Shown here in pieces: positions 45,436 to 55,648 of a DNA stretch of 64,000 nucleotides; position 1 is the stretch's first letter, and each line of letters begins with the position of its first letter. The notes under the pieces were generated by a model. That model made no database searches. It saw only the letters and a list, made by a program, of their open reading frames with translations, and was not told the DNA's origin. The stretch is from NCBI RefSeq assembly GCF_011605345.1, contig NZ_JAAOXM010000009.1, forward strand, positions 124,001 through 188,000, given 5' to 3'. The DNA is from Burkholderia sp. D-99 (GTDB taxonomy: Bacteria; Pseudomonadota; Gammaproteobacteria; Burkholderiales; Burkholderiaceae). The translations under genes were made by a program, and so were the position numbers.

Positions 45436-46677
45436 ATGGGTTATCAACAGGGTCTGAGCGGCCTCTCGGGTGCATCGAACGCGCTCGACGTGATCGGCAA
45501 CAACATCGCGAACGCGAACACGGTCGGCTTCAAGTCGAGCACCGCGCAGTTCGCCGACATGTACGCGAACTCGGTCGCGACGTCGACCAACACGCAGATC
45601 GGCATCGGTACGGCGCTGAACTCGGTCGAGCAGAACTTCAGCCAGGGCGGGGTCACCACGACGAACTCGTCGCTCGACGTCGCGATCAACGGCAACGGCT
45701 TCTTCCAGATGTCGAACAACGGCGTGACGACGTATTCGCGCGACGGCACGTTCCAGCGCGACAAGAACGGCTACATCATCGACTCGCAAGGCCGCAACCT
45801 GATGGGCTACATGGCCAACGCGGGCGGCGTGATCAACACCGCGCAGACCGTGCCGCTGCAGGCGCCGACGACCAACATCGCGCCGACCGCGACGACCAAG
45901 ATCTCCGCCCAGTTCAACCTGAACTCGCAGGACACGGTGCCGGCCAAGACGCCGTTCAGCGCGACCGACAACACGACGTACAACTACTCGACGTCGATCC
46001 AGGTATACGACTCGCTCGGCGGCTCGCAAGCGGTCAACATGTATTTCGTGAAGTCGGCGGCCGGCACGTGGGAAGCATACGCGGGCGTGCAGGGTGGCGC
46101 GACGACCGACCTCGGTACGGTCACGTTCAACTCGTCGGGCGCGATCCAGAGCACGACGACGGGCACGCCGGCCACGCCGACCACGTCGCTCGGCCAGTTC
46201 CAGTTCACGGTGCCGAACACCGACGGCTCGGCGACGCCGCAGAACCTCACGCTCGACCTGACCGGCACGACGCAGTACGGCGGCAAGGACGGCGTGAACA
46301 ACCTCGCGCAAGACGGCTACGCGAGCGGCACGCTGACGACCTACACGATCGGCACCGACGGCAAGCTGACCGGCAACTACTCGAACGGCCAGACCGCCGT
46401 GCTCGGCCAGATCGTGCTCGCGAACTTCAACAACCCGAACGGGCTGGTGAACCTCGGCGGCAACCAGTACGCGGAGAGCTCCGCGTCGGGCGTGCCGCAG
46501 GTCTCGGCGCCGGGCAGCACGAACCACGGCACGCTGCAGGGCAGCGCGCTCGAGAGCTCGAACGTCGACCTCACGTCGCAGCTCGTCAACCTGATCACCG
46601 CGCAGCGCAACTACCAGGCGAACGCGCAGACGATCAAGACGCAGCAGACCGTCGACCAGACGCTCATCAACCTGTAA
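45436..46677 (+). CDS. flgE: Flagellar hook protein FlgE
   Basis: FlgE is the main hook subunit. The 413-residue protein starts MGYQQGLSGLSGASNALDVI followed by GNNIANANTVGFKSS, has the conserved FFQMSNNGVTTYSRDGTFQ region, a central FlgE_D2 domain (SIQVYDSLGGSQAVNMYFV), and the C-terminal QLVNLITAQRNYQANAQTIK axial helix. Length is standard. The ribosome site GGAGA is close upstream. Confidence 0.97.
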   Translation: MGYQQGLSGLSGASNALDVIGNNIANANTVGFKSSTAQFADMYANSVATSTNTQIGIGTALNSVEQNFSQGGVTTTNSSLDVAINGNGFFQMSNNGVTTYSRDGTFQRDKNGYIIDSQGRNLMGYMANAGGVINTAQTVPLQAPTTNIAPTATTKISAQFNLNSQDTVPAKTPFSATDNTTYNYSTSIQVYDSLGGSQAVNMYFVKSAAGTWEAYAGVQGGATTDLGTVTFNSSGAIQSTTTGTPATPTTSLGQFQFTVPNTDGSATPQNLTLDLTGTTQYGGKDGVNNLAQDGYASGTLTTYTIGTDGKLTGNYSNGQTAVLGQIVLANFNNPNGLVNLGGNQYAESSASGVPQVSAPGSTNHGTLQGSALESSNVDLTSQLVNLITAQRNYQANAQTIKTQQTVDQTLINL

Positions 46678-46696
46678 GCGCGGATAACGCTCAGCC

Positions 46697-47455
46697 ATGG
46701 ACCGACTGATCTACACGGCGATGACAGGTGCGTCGCAGTCGCTCGACCAGCAGGCGATCGTCGCGAACAACCTCGCGAACGCGTCGACGACGGGCTTTCG
46801 CGCGCAGCTCGCGACGTATCGCGCGGTGCCGATGAATTTCGGCGACGGCAGCACGATCGACCCGACGACGACGCGCACCTACGTGCTCGCGTCGACGCCC
46901 GGCGCCGATTACGCACCGGGTCCGATCACGCGTACCGGCAACCCGCTCGACGTCGCCGTGCAGGGCGCCGGCTGGCTGTCGGTGCAGGCGGCCGACGGCA
47001 GCGAGGCGTACACGCGCGCCGGCAACCTGCACGTCGACGAGAACGGCCAGCTCGTCAACGCGAGCAACCTGCCGGTGGTCGGCAACGGCGGCCCGATCTC
47101 GGTGCCGCCGAACGCGGAAGTGACGATCGGCAAGGACGGCACGGTGTCCGCGCTGATGCCGGGCGACCCGCCGACGGCGGTCGCGATCGTCGACCAGATG
47201 AAGCTCGTGAATCCCGATCCGGCCACGCTCACGCGCGGCAACGACGGGTTGTTCCGCACCGCCGACGGCAATCCGGCCGACGCCGACCCGAACGTGGTCG
47301 TCACGCCGAATTCGCTCGAAGGCAGCAACGTCAACCCGGTGACCGCGATGGTCGCGATGATCGACAACGCGCGCGCGTTCCAGCTTCAGTCGAAGCTGAT
47401 CCAGACGGCCGACCAGAACGAGCAGTCGGCGAACCAGCTGCTCAACTTCAGCTGA
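46697..47455 (+). CDS. flgF: Flagellar proximal rod protein FlgF
   Basis: This 252-residue rod subunit begins [20 protein letters not shown], has [19 protein letters not shown], the [20 protein letters not shown] beta region, and the C-terminal [19 protein letters not shown] helix. The N-terminus MDRLIY with MTGAS is typical of FlgF rather than FlgG. It lies between flgE and flgG. Confidence 0.96.
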   Translation: MDRLIYTAMTGASQSLDQQAIVANNLANASTTGFRAQLATYRAVPMNFGDGSTIDPTTTRTYVLASTPGADYAPGPITRTGNPLDVAVQGAGWLSVQAADGSEAYTRAGNLHVDENGQLVNASNLPVVGNGGPISVPPNAEVTIGKDGTVSALMPGDPPTAVAIVDQMKLVNPDPATLTRGNDGLFRTADGNPADADPNVVVTPNSLEGSNVNPVTAMVAMIDNARAFQLQSKLIQTADQNEQSANQLLNFS

Positions 47456-47489
47456 GCGCCCGCGCCAGCTTACGCAGGAGAATCGACAA

Positions 47490-48278
47490 GTGAACCGTTC
47501 GCTCTACATCGCCGCCACCGGCATGAATGCGCAGCAGGCGCAGATGGACGTGATTTCGAACAACCTCGCGAACACCAGCACGAACGGCTTCAAGGCGTCG
47601 CGCGCGGTGTTCGAGGATCTGCTGTACCAGACCATCCGCCAGCCCGGCGCGAACTCGACGCAGCAGACCGAGCTGCCGTCGGGCCTGCAGCTCGGCACCG
47701 GCGTGCAGCAGGTCGCGACCGAGCGCCTGTACACGCAGGGCGGCCTCACGCAGACCGGCAACTCGAAGGACGTCGCGATCAACGGCGCGGGCTTCTTCCA
47801 GGTGGTGATGCCGGACGGCACGAACGCGTACACGCGCGACGGCTCGTTCCAGACCAACGCGCAGGGCCAGCTCGTCACGTCGAGCGGCTACCAGATCCTG
47901 CCGGCGATCACGATCCCGCAGAACGCGACGTCGCTGACGATCGGCAAGGACGGCGTGGTGACGGTCACGCAGGCGGGCTCGACCAATTCGGTGCAGATCG
48001 GCGCGCTGCAGATCGCGACCTTCATCAACCCGGCCGGCCTCGAGGCGCGCGGCGAGAACCTGTTCTCCGAGACGACGTCGTCGGGCGCGCCGAACGTGTC
48101 GCAGCCGGGCCTGAACGGCGCGGGCGTGCTCAACCAGAACTACGTCGAAGCGTCGAACGTGAACGTCGTGCAGGAGCTCGTCAACATGATCCAGACGCAG
48201 CGTGCCTACGAGATCAACAGTAAGGCCGTGACGACGTCCGACCAGATGCTGCAGACCGTCACGCAGATGAAGAGCTAA
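47490..48278 (+). CDS. flgG: Flagellar distal rod protein FlgG
   Basis: This 262-residue distal rod subunit begins with GTG (47490), preceded by AGGAG (47476-47480). Family marks are [50 protein letters not shown] (in parts) including the FlgG-specific segment [14 protein letters not shown] that makes the distal rod straight and stiff, and [18 protein letters not shown]. It is followed by flgH. Confidence 0.97.
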   Translation: MNRSLYIAATGMNAQQAQMDVISNNLANTSTNGFKASRAVFEDLLYQTIRQPGANSTQQTELPSGLQLGTGVQQVATERLYTQGGLTQTGNSKDVAINGAGFFQVVMPDGTNAYTRDGSFQTNAQGQLVTSSGYQILPAITIPQNATSLTIGKDGVVTVTQAGSTNSVQIGALQIATFINPAGLEARGENLFSETTSSGAPNVSQPGLNGAGVLNQNYVEASNVNVVQELVNMIQTQRAYEINSKAVTTSDQMLQTVTQMKS

Positions 48279-48299
48279 CCGGAAAGTCCCGTCGTCGCC

Positions 48300-48992
48300 A
48301 TGAAGCAGGTTCGCCTCCTCCCGTCAGCCACCGTCCGCGCCGCATGCGCGGTCGCGGTGGCGGCGCTCGCCGCCGGTTGCGCGCAGATCCCGCACGACCC
48401 GATCATCCAGCAGCCGATGACGGCGCAGCCGCCGAGGCCGATGTCGATGCAGGCGCCCGGCTCGATCTACAACCCCGGCTACGCGGGGCGGCCGCTCTTC
48501 GAGGATCAGCGGCCGCGCAACGTCGGCGACATCCTGACGATCATGATCGCGGAGAACATCAACGCGACCAAGTCGTCGGGCGCGAACACGAACCGGCAGG
48601 GCAACACCGACTTCAACGTGCCGACCGCCGGCTTCCTCGGCGGGCTGTTCGCGAAGGCGAACCTGTCCGCGACCGGCGACAACAAGTTCGCGGCGACCGG
48701 CGGCGCGAGCGCGGCGAACACGTTCAACGGCACGATCACGGTGACCGTCACCGGCGTGCTGCCGAACGGCAACCTGGTGGTCAGCGGCGAGAAGCAGATG
48801 CTGATCAACCAGGGCAACGAATTCGTGCGCTTCTCGGGCGTCGTGAACCCGAACACGATCTCGGGCGCGAACTCGGTCTACTCGACGCAGGTCGCCGACG
48901 CGAAGATCGAATATTCGGCGAAGGGCTACATCAACGAAGCCGAGACGATGGGCTGGCTGCAGCGCTTCTTCCTCAACATCGCGCCGTGGTGA
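48300..48992 (+). CDS. flgH: Flagellar L-ring lipoprotein FlgH
   Basis: FlgH forms the outer-membrane L ring. The 230-residue precursor has a lipoprotein signal peptide with lipobox LAAGC and then the family region [20 protein letters not shown] and [14 protein letters not shown]; the C-terminus has [20 protein letters not shown]. The stop overlaps the flgI start. Confidence 0.97.
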   Translation: MKQVRLLPSATVRAACAVAVAALAAGCAQIPHDPIIQQPMTAQPPRPMSMQAPGSIYNPGYAGRPLFEDQRPRNVGDILTIMIAENINATKSSGANTNRQGNTDFNVPTAGFLGGLFAKANLSATGDNKFAATGGASAANTFNGTITVTVTGVLPNGNLVVSGEKQMLINQGNEFVRFSGVVNPNTISGANSVYSTQVADAKIEYSAKGYINEAETMGWLQRFFLNIAPW

Positions 48993-50182
48993 TGACGATG
49001 CAGAAGACGCTTCTCGACCGCCTGTCGGCCCGCGCGCATACCGCCGCGCGGCTCGCCGCCGTGTTCGCGGCCGTGGCCGCGGCCTGCCTGTTCGGCGCGG
49101 CGCCCGCGCACGCGGAACGCCTGAAGGATCTCGCGCAGATCCAGGGCGTGCGCGACAACCCGCTGATCGGCTATGGCCTCGTCGTCGGTCTCGACGGCAC
49201 GGGCGACCAGACGATGCAGACGCCGTTCACGACGCAGACGCTCGCGAACATGCTCGCGAACCTCGGCATCTCGATCAACAACGGCTCGGCCAACGGCGGC
49301 GCATCGCAACTGAGCAACATGCAGCTGAAGAACGTCGCGGCCGTGATGGTGACCGCCACGCTGCCGCCGTTCGCGCGGCCGGGCGAGGCGCTCGACGTGA
49401 CGGTATCGTCGCTCGGCAACGCCAAGAGCCTGCGCGGCGGCACGCTGCTGCTCACGCCGCTGAAAGGCGCGGACGGCCAGGTGTATGCGCTCTCGCAGGG
49501 CAACATGGCGGTCGGCGGCGCAGGCGCCAGCGCGAACGGCAGCCGCGTGCAGGTCAACCAGCTCGCGGCCGGCCGGATCGTCGGCGGCGCGATCGTCGAG
49601 CGCGCGGTGCCGAACGCGATCGCGCAGATGAACGGCGTGCTGCAGCTGCAACTGAACGACATGGACTACGGCACCGCGCAGCGGATCGTGTCCGCGGTCA
49701 ATTCGAGCTTCGGCCCGGGCACCGCGACCGCACTCGACGGCCGCACGATCCAGCTCGCCGCGCCGGCCGATTCGGCGCAGCAGGTCGCGTTCATGGCCCG
49801 GCTGCAGAACCTCGACGTCAGCCCGGACAAGGCCGCGGCGAAGGTGATCCTGAACGCGCGCACCGGCTCGATCGTGATGAACCAGATGGTCACGCTGCAG
49901 AGCTGCGCGGTCGCGCACGGCAACCTGTCGGTCGTCGTCAACACGCAGCCGGTGGTGTCGCAGCCGGGTCCGTTCTCGAACGGGCAGACGGTGGTGGCGC
50001 AGCAGTCGCAGATCCAGCTCAAGCAGGACAACGGCGCGCTGAAGATGGTGACGGCCGGCGCGAATCTCGCCGACGTCGTGAAGGCGCTGAACACGCTCGG
50101 CGCGACGCCCGCGGACCTGATGTCGATCCTGCAGGCGATGAAGGCCGCCGGCGCGCTGCGCGCCGACCTGGAGATCATCTAA
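48992..50182 (+). CDS. flgI: Flagellar P-ring protein FlgI
   Basis: FlgI forms the periplasmic P ring around the rod. The 396-residue precursor has a signal peptide ([10 protein letters not shown] cleavage region) and the family signature [20 protein letters not shown], then [13 protein letters not shown], with [20 protein letters not shown] and the C-terminal [21 protein letters not shown] (split here). The ATG at 48992 overlaps the flgH stop; ATG 48998 is an alternative. flgJ starts immediately after the stop. Confidence 0.97.
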   Translation: MTMQKTLLDRLSARAHTAARLAAVFAAVAAACLFGAAPAHAERLKDLAQIQGVRDNPLIGYGLVVGLDGTGDQTMQTPFTTQTLANMLANLGISINNGSANGGASQLSNMQLKNVAAVMVTATLPPFARPGEALDVTVSSLGNAKSLRGGTLLLTPLKGADGQVYALSQGNMAVGGAGASANGSRVQVNQLAAGRIVGGAIVERAVPNAIAQMNGVLQLQLNDMDYGTAQRIVSAVNSSFGPGTATALDGRTIQLAAPADSAQQVAFMARLQNLDVSPDKAAAKVILNARTGSIVMNQMVTLQSCAVAHGNLSVVVNTQPVVSQPGPFSNGQTVVAQQSQIQLKQDNGALKMVTAGANLADVVKALNTLGATPADLMSILQAMKAAGALRADLEII

Positions 50183-51166
50183 ATGGCAGCCTCTCTCCCG
50201 AACGCGAACGACCTCACGCAGCGCTTTGCGCTCGACGTGCAGGGTTTCGACGCACTGCGCGCGCAGGCGAAGCAGTCGCCGCAGGCCGGCGCGAAGGCGG
50301 TCGCCGGCCAGTTCGACGCGATGTTCACGCAGATGATGCTCAAGAGCATGCGCGACGCGTCGCCCGACGGCGGGCTGTTCGATTCGCATACGTCGAAGCT
50401 GTACACGTCGATGCTCGACCAGCAGCTCGCGCAGCAGATGTCGACGCGCGGGATCGGCGTCGCCGACGCGCTGATGAAGCAACTTCTGCGCAATGCGGGG
50501 CAAGGCGCGGGCAGCGACACGGCGGCCGACGTCGGCGCGGGCGGCCTGGGCGCGGGCGGCCTCGGCACGTCCGGTAACGAAGGCGGCCTCGCCGCGATGA
50601 ACGCGATGGCGAAGGCCTACGCGAACGCGGCGAACAACGGCGGGCTCGCCGGCACGCGCGGCTACTCGGCCGGCAGCGCGCTGACGCCGCCGCTGAAGGG
50701 CGCGAGCGGCGTGCAGGACGCCGACGCGTTCGTCGACCGGCTCGCGGGCCCCGCGCAGGCGGCCAGCGCGTCGACCGGCATCCCGGCGCGCTTCATCGTC
50801 GGCCAGGCCGCGCTCGAATCGGGCTGGGGCAAGCGCGAGATCCGCGCGAACGACGGCTCGACGAGCTACAACGTGTTCGGCATCAAGGCGACCAAGGGCT
50901 GGACCGGCCGCACGGTGTCGGCGCTGACGACGGAATACGTGAACGGCACGCCGCGCCGCGTGGTCGCGAAGTTCCGCGCGTACGATTCGTACGAGCACGC
51001 GATGACCGATTACGCGAGCCTGCTGAAGAACAATCCACGCTACTCGGGCGTGCTGAGCGCGAGCCGCAGCGTCGAAGGCTTCGCGCACGGAATGCAGAAG
51101 GCCGGCTACGCGACCGACCCGAACTACGCGAAGAAGCTGATTTCGATCATGCAGCAGATCGGCTGA
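50183..51166 (+). CDS. flgJ: Flagellar rod-capping muramidase FlgJ
   Basis: FlgJ caps the growing rod and opens the peptidoglycan. The 327-residue protein has the N-terminal rod-binding domain (AKAVAGQFDAMFTQMMLKSM, DSHTSKLYTSMLDQQLAQQM) and, after a Gly/Ala linker, a glucosaminidase domain from about 175 (GIPARFIVGQAALESGWGKRE with catalytic Glu, then YNVFGIKATKGW). This two-domain form is usual in beta- and gammaproteobacteria. It is last in the flgB-J run. Confidence 0.97.
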   Translation: MAASLPNANDLTQRFALDVQGFDALRAQAKQSPQAGAKAVAGQFDAMFTQMMLKSMRDASPDGGLFDSHTSKLYTSMLDQQLAQQMSTRGIGVADALMKQLLRNAGQGAGSDTAADVGAGGLGAGGLGTSGNEGGLAAMNAMAKAYANAANNGGLAGTRGYSAGSALTPPLKGASGVQDADAFVDRLAGPAQAASASTGIPARFIVGQAALESGWGKREIRANDGSTSYNVFGIKATKGWTGRTVSALTTEYVNGTPRRVVAKFRAYDSYEHAMTDYASLLKNNPRYSGVLSASRSVEGFAHGMQKAGYATDPNYAKKLISIMQQIG

Positions 51167-51265
51167 CGGCCCCGTCGGCTACCGCTGTCATCCCCTCTGG
51201 ACCGCGCCCGGCAGCCCGCCGCGCGCGGTTTCAACGTTTGCGCGAAAAAAATCCCCGTTTCGATC

Positions 51266-51292
51266 TAAACTTTCGGTCAGCACTGCCGCTAA
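51266..51292 (+). promoter_or_regulatory. Candidate sigma-28 promoter for ycgR
   Basis: TAAA (51266-51269), 15 bp, then GCCGCTAA (51285-51292), one mismatch from TAAA-N15-GCCGATAA. It lies between flgJ and the PilZ gene, about 93 bp upstream of its start. Confidence 0.7.
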
Positions 51293-51384
51293 GTGTGAGA
51301 GACCTGCGACCGGGCCCCCGTTCTGGCCCGGTTTTATTGCGCACCGGTTGCCCGGGCGCCCATGACAAGAAAGACCGGCTAGCC

Positions 51385-52140
51385 ATGAATATCGAAACGT
51401 CGACGGACCCCAGCCTGGATGCAGGCCACTCCGGGCCCGACTATGCCCGCCGCAATCCGCTGGAAATCGGCGTGCAGCTGCGCAACCTCGTGAACCGCGG
51501 CGATTTCCTGACCGTCCAGTATCCGGGCGGCCAGCTCGTCACGCGCCTGCTCGAGGTGGATGTCGGCGCGCGGACGTTCACGTTCGACTGGGGTGCGCTG
51601 TCGGAGCAGAACGCCGGCATCCTGGGCGCGTCGCACTGCACGTTCGCGGCCGCGCCGGAGGGCGTGCGCGTCGAATTCTCCACGGGCACGCCGCGCGAGA
51701 CGCGCTACGAGGGGCTGCCCGCGTTCGTCGCCGATTTCCCCGACGTCCTGATGTGCATCCAGCGCCGCGAGTATTTCCGCGTCGATGCGCCGGTCGTCGA
51801 TCCGTACGTGTGCCGCGGCAAGCTGCCGGACGGCGAGAGCTTCCTGTTCGAAGTGCATAACCTGTCGCTCGGCGGCGTGGGGCTGCGCACGGCCGACGAA
51901 CGCGTCGAGGCGCTCGAGGTCGGCACGTTGCTGCCCGACGTCGAGCTCGAGCTGACCGGCCACGGCAAGCTGTCGCTCGACCTGCAGCTCGTGTCGCAGC
52001 GCTCGACGCAGATGCCGAACGGGTCGCGTCGCTACCAGCTCGGCTTCCGTTACATGTCGCTGCCGGGCAGCGCGGAGAACACGCTGCAGCGGCTGATCAC
52101 CCAGCTCGAGATGAAGCGTCGCTCGCTCGCGCGGGCCTGA
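51385..52140 (+). CDS. ycgR: YcgR-type flagellar brake protein (PilZ domain)
   Basis: YcgR binds cyclic di-GMP and slows the flagellar motor. The 251-residue protein has an N-terminal YcgR domain (NPLEIGVQLRNLVNRGDFLT) and a PilZ domain from about 130 with both ligand motifs: RREYFR (the RxxxR switch) and NLSLGGVGLR (the D/NxSxxG motif). The ATG at 51385 gives the usual start. A sigma-28-like promoter upstream supports co-regulation with late flagellar genes. Confidence 0.94.
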   Translation: MNIETSTDPSLDAGHSGPDYARRNPLEIGVQLRNLVNRGDFLTVQYPGGQLVTRLLEVDVGARTFTFDWGALSEQNAGILGASHCTFAAAPEGVRVEFSTGTPRETRYEGLPAFVADFPDVLMCIQRREYFRVDAPVVDPYVCRGKLPDGESFLFEVHNLSLGGVGLRTADERVEALEVGTLLPDVELELTGHGKLSLDLQLVSQRSTQMPNGSRRYQLGFRYMSLPGSAENTLQRLITQLEMKRRSLARA

Positions 52141-52252
52141 CGCGCAAGCGGCGGCCAGCCCCGCATGGGGCCGCCCGAGCGAGCAAGCGGCACGACCGGC
52201 CGCACGCTTTCACCGGCGACGTGCGAGCGCGCGTCGCGCGTGCATTTTTTCC

Positions 52253-52279
52253 TCAATTTTTTCCAGAAGCGGCCGTTAT
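52253..52279 (+). promoter_or_regulatory. Candidate sigma-28 promoter for flgK-flgL
   Basis: TCAA (52253-52256), 15 bp, then GCCGTTAT (52272-52279), close to TAAA-N15-GCCGATAA. It is about 56 bp upstream of flgK, a gene normally transcribed by FliA RNA polymerase. Confidence 0.65.
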
Positions 52280-52334
52280 ACCGGGAGTCACGCAACCCGG
52301 CGGCCGCAGTGCGGCCGGCTTATCAGGATCGCGC

Positions 52335-54278
52335 ATGTCCAACTCACTCATGAACCTCGGCGTCAGCGGCCTGAATGCCGCGCTCTGGGGCCTCACGACG
52401 ACCGGCCAGAACATCAGCAACGCGGCGACGCCGGGCTATTCGGTCGAACGCCCCGTCTATGCCGAGGCAAGCGGCCAGTACACGAGCAGCGGCTACATGC
52501 CGCAGGGCGTGAACACCGTCACCGTGCAGCGGCAGTACAGCCAATACCTGAGCGATCAGTTGAACGGCGCGCAGACGCAGAGCGGCGCGCTGTCGACGTG
52601 GTATTCGCTCGTCACGCAGCTGAACAACTACGTCGGCAACCCGACGTCCGGCATCTCGTCCTCGATCACGAGCTACTTCACCGGGCTGCAGAACGTCGCG
52701 AACAGCGCATCCGACTCGTCGGTGCGGCAGACCGCGATGAGCAATGCGCAGACGCTCGCGAACCAGATCACCGCGGCCGGCCAGCAGTACGACGCGCTGC
52801 GCCAGAGCGTCAATACGCAGATCTCGAGCACCGTCACGCAGATCAACGCGTACACCGCGCAGATCGCCCAGCTGAACCAGCAGATCGCGTCCGCGAGCAG
52901 CCAGGGCCAGCCGCCGAACCAGCTGATGGACCAGCGCGACCTCGCGGTGTCGAACCTGTCGAACCTCGCGGGCGTGCAGGTCGTGCGCAACAGCGACGGC
53001 TACAGCGTGTTTCTCGCGGGCGGCACGCCGCTGGTCGTCTCGAACACGAGCTACCAGCTCGCGGCCGTCACGTCGCCGTCCGATCCGAGCGAGCTGACCG
53101 TCGTGTCGCAGGGCATCGCCGGCGCGAACCCGCAGGGGCCGAACCAGGCCCTGTCCAGCACGTCGCTGTCGGGCGGCACGCTCGGCGGCCTGCTCGCGTT
53201 CCGCAGCCAGACGCTCGATCCGGCCGAAGCGCAGCTCGGCGCGATCGCGACCAGCTTCGCCGCGCAGGTCAACGCGCAGAACGCACTCGGCCTCGACCAG
53301 TCGGGCAACGTCGGCGGCAACCTGTTCACGACCGGCACGCCGGCCACGTACGCGAACCAGGGCAACACCGGCACCGCGACGCTGTCCGTGTCGTTCGCGA
53401 ATTCGGCGCAGCCGACTACGAGCGATTACACGCTGTCGTACGACGGCACGAACTACACGCTGACCGACCGCGCGACCGGCACGGTGGTCGACCAGCAGAA
53501 GGGGCCGATGCCGGTTACGCTCGGCGGGGCGAGCGGCCTGAACTTTTCGATCGCATCCGGCAAGATGCAGCCCGGCGACCAGTTCACCGTGCTGCCGACG
53601 CGCGGCGCGCTTAACGGCTTCGGCCTCGCGACGTCGAACGGCTCGGCGATCGCGGCGGCGGCGCCGTTCGTGCCGTCAGCCACCACGACGAACACGGGTA
53701 CCGGGACGATCGGCGGGCTGTCGGTCACCAGCGCGACGGCCGCGGCCAACCCGCACAACTACACGATCACGATGGGCGGCACGACTGCCAGCCCGACCTA
53801 CACGGTCACCGACAACACGGCCGTACCGCCGACGACCACGGCCGCGCAGCCGTTCCAGTCCGGCTCGCCGATCACGCTGACGGCCGGTGTCACGGTCACG
53901 GTGTCGGGCACGCCCACGGCCGGCGACACGTTCAAGGTCGCACCGAACACGGGCGGCACGAACGACGGCAGCAACGCGCTCGCGCTGTCGAAGCTCGTCA
54001 ACTCGAAGGCGTTCGGCAACGGCGCGACCACGCTGACGGGTGCGTACGCGAACTACGTGAACAGCATCGGCAACACGACGAGCCAGCTGAAGTCGTCGAG
54101 CGCCGCGCAGACCTCGCTGATCGGCCAGATCACCCAAGCGCAGCAGTCGGTGTCGGGCGTGAACCAGAACGAGGAAGCGGCCAACCTGATGCAGTACCAG
54201 CAGCTCTACCAGGCGAACGCGAAGGTGATTCAGACCGCGTCGACGCTGTTCCAGACCGTGCTCGGCCTGTTCAACTGA
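52335..54278 (+). CDS. flgK: Flagellar hook-associated protein 1 FlgK
   Basis: FlgK is the first hook-filament junction protein. The 647-residue protein begins MSNSLMNLGVSGLNAALWGL and has NISNAATPGYSVERPVY; the C-terminal NEEAANLMQYQQLYQANAKV helix completes the coiled-coil core. The middle carries two related Gly/Thr-rich beta modules (about 343-422 and 451-540); the second closely resembles a module in the next gene, flgL. The ATG at 52335 is the normal FlgK start. flgL follows after 17 bp. Confidence 0.96.
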   Translation: MSNSLMNLGVSGLNAALWGLTTTGQNISNAATPGYSVERPVYAEASGQYTSSGYMPQGVNTVTVQRQYSQYLSDQLNGAQTQSGALSTWYSLVTQLNNYVGNPTSGISSSITSYFTGLQNVANSASDSSVRQTAMSNAQTLANQITAAGQQYDALRQSVNTQISSTVTQINAYTAQIAQLNQQIASASSQGQPPNQLMDQRDLAVSNLSNLAGVQVVRNSDGYSVFLAGGTPLVVSNTSYQLAAVTSPSDPSELTVVSQGIAGANPQGPNQALSSTSLSGGTLGGLLAFRSQTLDPAEAQLGAIATSFAAQVNAQNALGLDQSGNVGGNLFTTGTPATYANQGNTGTATLSVSFANSAQPTTSDYTLSYDGTNYTLTDRATGTVVDQQKGPMPVTLGGASGLNFSIASGKMQPGDQFTVLPTRGALNGFGLATSNGSAIAAAAPFVPSATTTNTGTGTIGGLSVTSATAAANPHNYTITMGGTTASPTYTVTDNTAVPPTTTAAQPFQSGSPITLTAGVTVTVSGTPTAGDTFKVAPNTGGTNDGSNALALSKLVNSKAFGNGATTLTGAYANYVNSIGNTTSQLKSSSAAQTSLIGQITQAQQSVSGVNQNEEAANLMQYQQLYQANAKVIQTASTLFQTVLGLFN

Positions 54279-54295
54279 TTTCGGGGATCAAAGCG

Positions 54296-55531
54296 ATGCG
54301 GATTTCCACCACGCAGTTCTACCAGATGAACGTCGCGCAGATGAACGATCAGCAGGCGCAGCTCTCGCAGCTGTACCAGCAGATCTCGAGCGGCGTGAGC
54401 CTCTCGACGCCTGCCGACAATCCGCTCGGCGCTGCGCAGGCGGTGCAGCTGTCGATGACGTCGGCGACGCTGTCGCAGTATTCGTCGAACCAGAACACCG
54501 CGCTGTCGTCGCTGCAGGCGGAAGACCAGACGCTCTACAGCGTCAACAACCTGCTGAACAGCATTCATACGGTCGTGATCCAGGCCGGCGACGGCTCGCT
54601 GTCCGACAGCGATCGCTCGGCACTGTCGACGCAGCTGCAGGGCTATCGCAACCAGTTGCTGACGCTCGCGAACTCGACGGACGGCTCGGGCAACTACCTG
54701 TTCGCGGGCTTCCAGTCGACCACCGCGCCGTTCGCGAATGCGCCGGGCGGCGGCGTGACGTACAGCGGCGACGGCGGTTCGCGGCAGGTGCAGATCGCCG
54801 ACGCGACCACGGTCGCACAGGGCGACACGGGCGCGAGCGTGTTCCAGTCGGTGCCGATGCTCGGCAGCCAGCCGGTGCCGGTCGCTGGTGCGGGCAACAC
54901 GGGGACGGGCACGATCGGCGCGGTGTCGATCACCAGCCCGTCGGCCGCGACCAATACGCACCAGTTCACGATCGCGTTCGGCGGCACGGCCGCCGCGCCG
55001 ACCTATACGGTCACCGACAACACCGTCGCGCCGCCGACCACGACCGCCGCGCAGCCGTATTCGGCCGGCGCCGCGATCACGCTCGGCAACGGCCTGTCGG
55101 TGCCCGTGTCGGGTAGCCCGGCCCCCGGCGACACGTTCACGGTCACGCCGGCGCCGAAGGCCGGCACCGACGTGTTCGCGGCGCTCGACTCGATGATCGC
55201 CGCGCTGAAGGTGCCGGTCAGCAGCAACACCGCCGCCGCGGCAGCGCTCCAGAACGCGATGACCACCGGCACGACGAAGCTGAACAACATGATGACGAAC
55301 GTCCTCACCGTGCAAGCGTCGGTCGGCGGCCGCGTGCAGCAAGTGAAGGCGATGCAGACGGTGAACCAGACCAACACGCTGCAGGTCACCAGCAACCTGG
55401 CCGACCTGACGAGCACCAACATGGTGTCGACGATCAGCCAGTTCCTGCAGATGCAGAACGCGCTGACGGGCTCGCAGAAGGCTTACGCGCAGTTGCAGAA
55501 CCTGTCGTTGTTCCAGTACATCAATCCCTGA
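54296..55531 (+). CDS. flgL: Flagellar hook-associated protein 3 FlgL
   Basis: FlgL is the second junction protein, next to the filament. The 411-residue protein starts MRISTTQFYQMNVAQMNDQQ and has SSGVSLSTPADNPLGAAQAV, the flagellin-like N-terminal core, and a C-terminal core (VSTISQFLQMQNALTGSQKA). A Thr-rich module at about 197-289 matches the FlgK module at roughly 55 of 85 positions. Standard FlgL proteins of about 300-400 residues vary in this region. It is downstream of flgK in the same unit. Confidence 0.95.
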   Translation: MRISTTQFYQMNVAQMNDQQAQLSQLYQQISSGVSLSTPADNPLGAAQAVQLSMTSATLSQYSSNQNTALSSLQAEDQTLYSVNNLLNSIHTVVIQAGDGSLSDSDRSALSTQLQGYRNQLLTLANSTDGSGNYLFAGFQSTTAPFANAPGGGVTYSGDGGSRQVQIADATTVAQGDTGASVFQSVPMLGSQPVPVAGAGNTGTGTIGAVSITSPSAATNTHQFTIAFGGTAAAPTYTVTDNTVAPPTTTAAQPYSAGAAITLGNGLSVPVSGSPAPGDTFTVTPAPKAGTDVFAALDSMIAALKVPVSSNTAAAAALQNAMTTGTTKLNNMMTNVLTVQASVGGRVQQVKAMQTVNQTNTLQVTSNLADLTSTNMVSTISQFLQMQNALTGSQKAYAQLQNLSLFQYINP

Positions 55532-55648
55532 TGTGTGACGCGCCGGCTGCGATGTGAGCGCACGCTTGCGTTGCGGCCGGTAGTGGGTCCCAACGGACCG
55601 GAACCGGGGCGAGGCGCCGACTTCGGTTTGTCACGAATGGGCGCTTGC

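Noticed and set aside
48926-51088. A 720-codon minus-strand frame over flgI and flgJ
   Set aside because: It is antisense to well-supported flagellar genes and has a low-complexity Arg/Val-rich translation.
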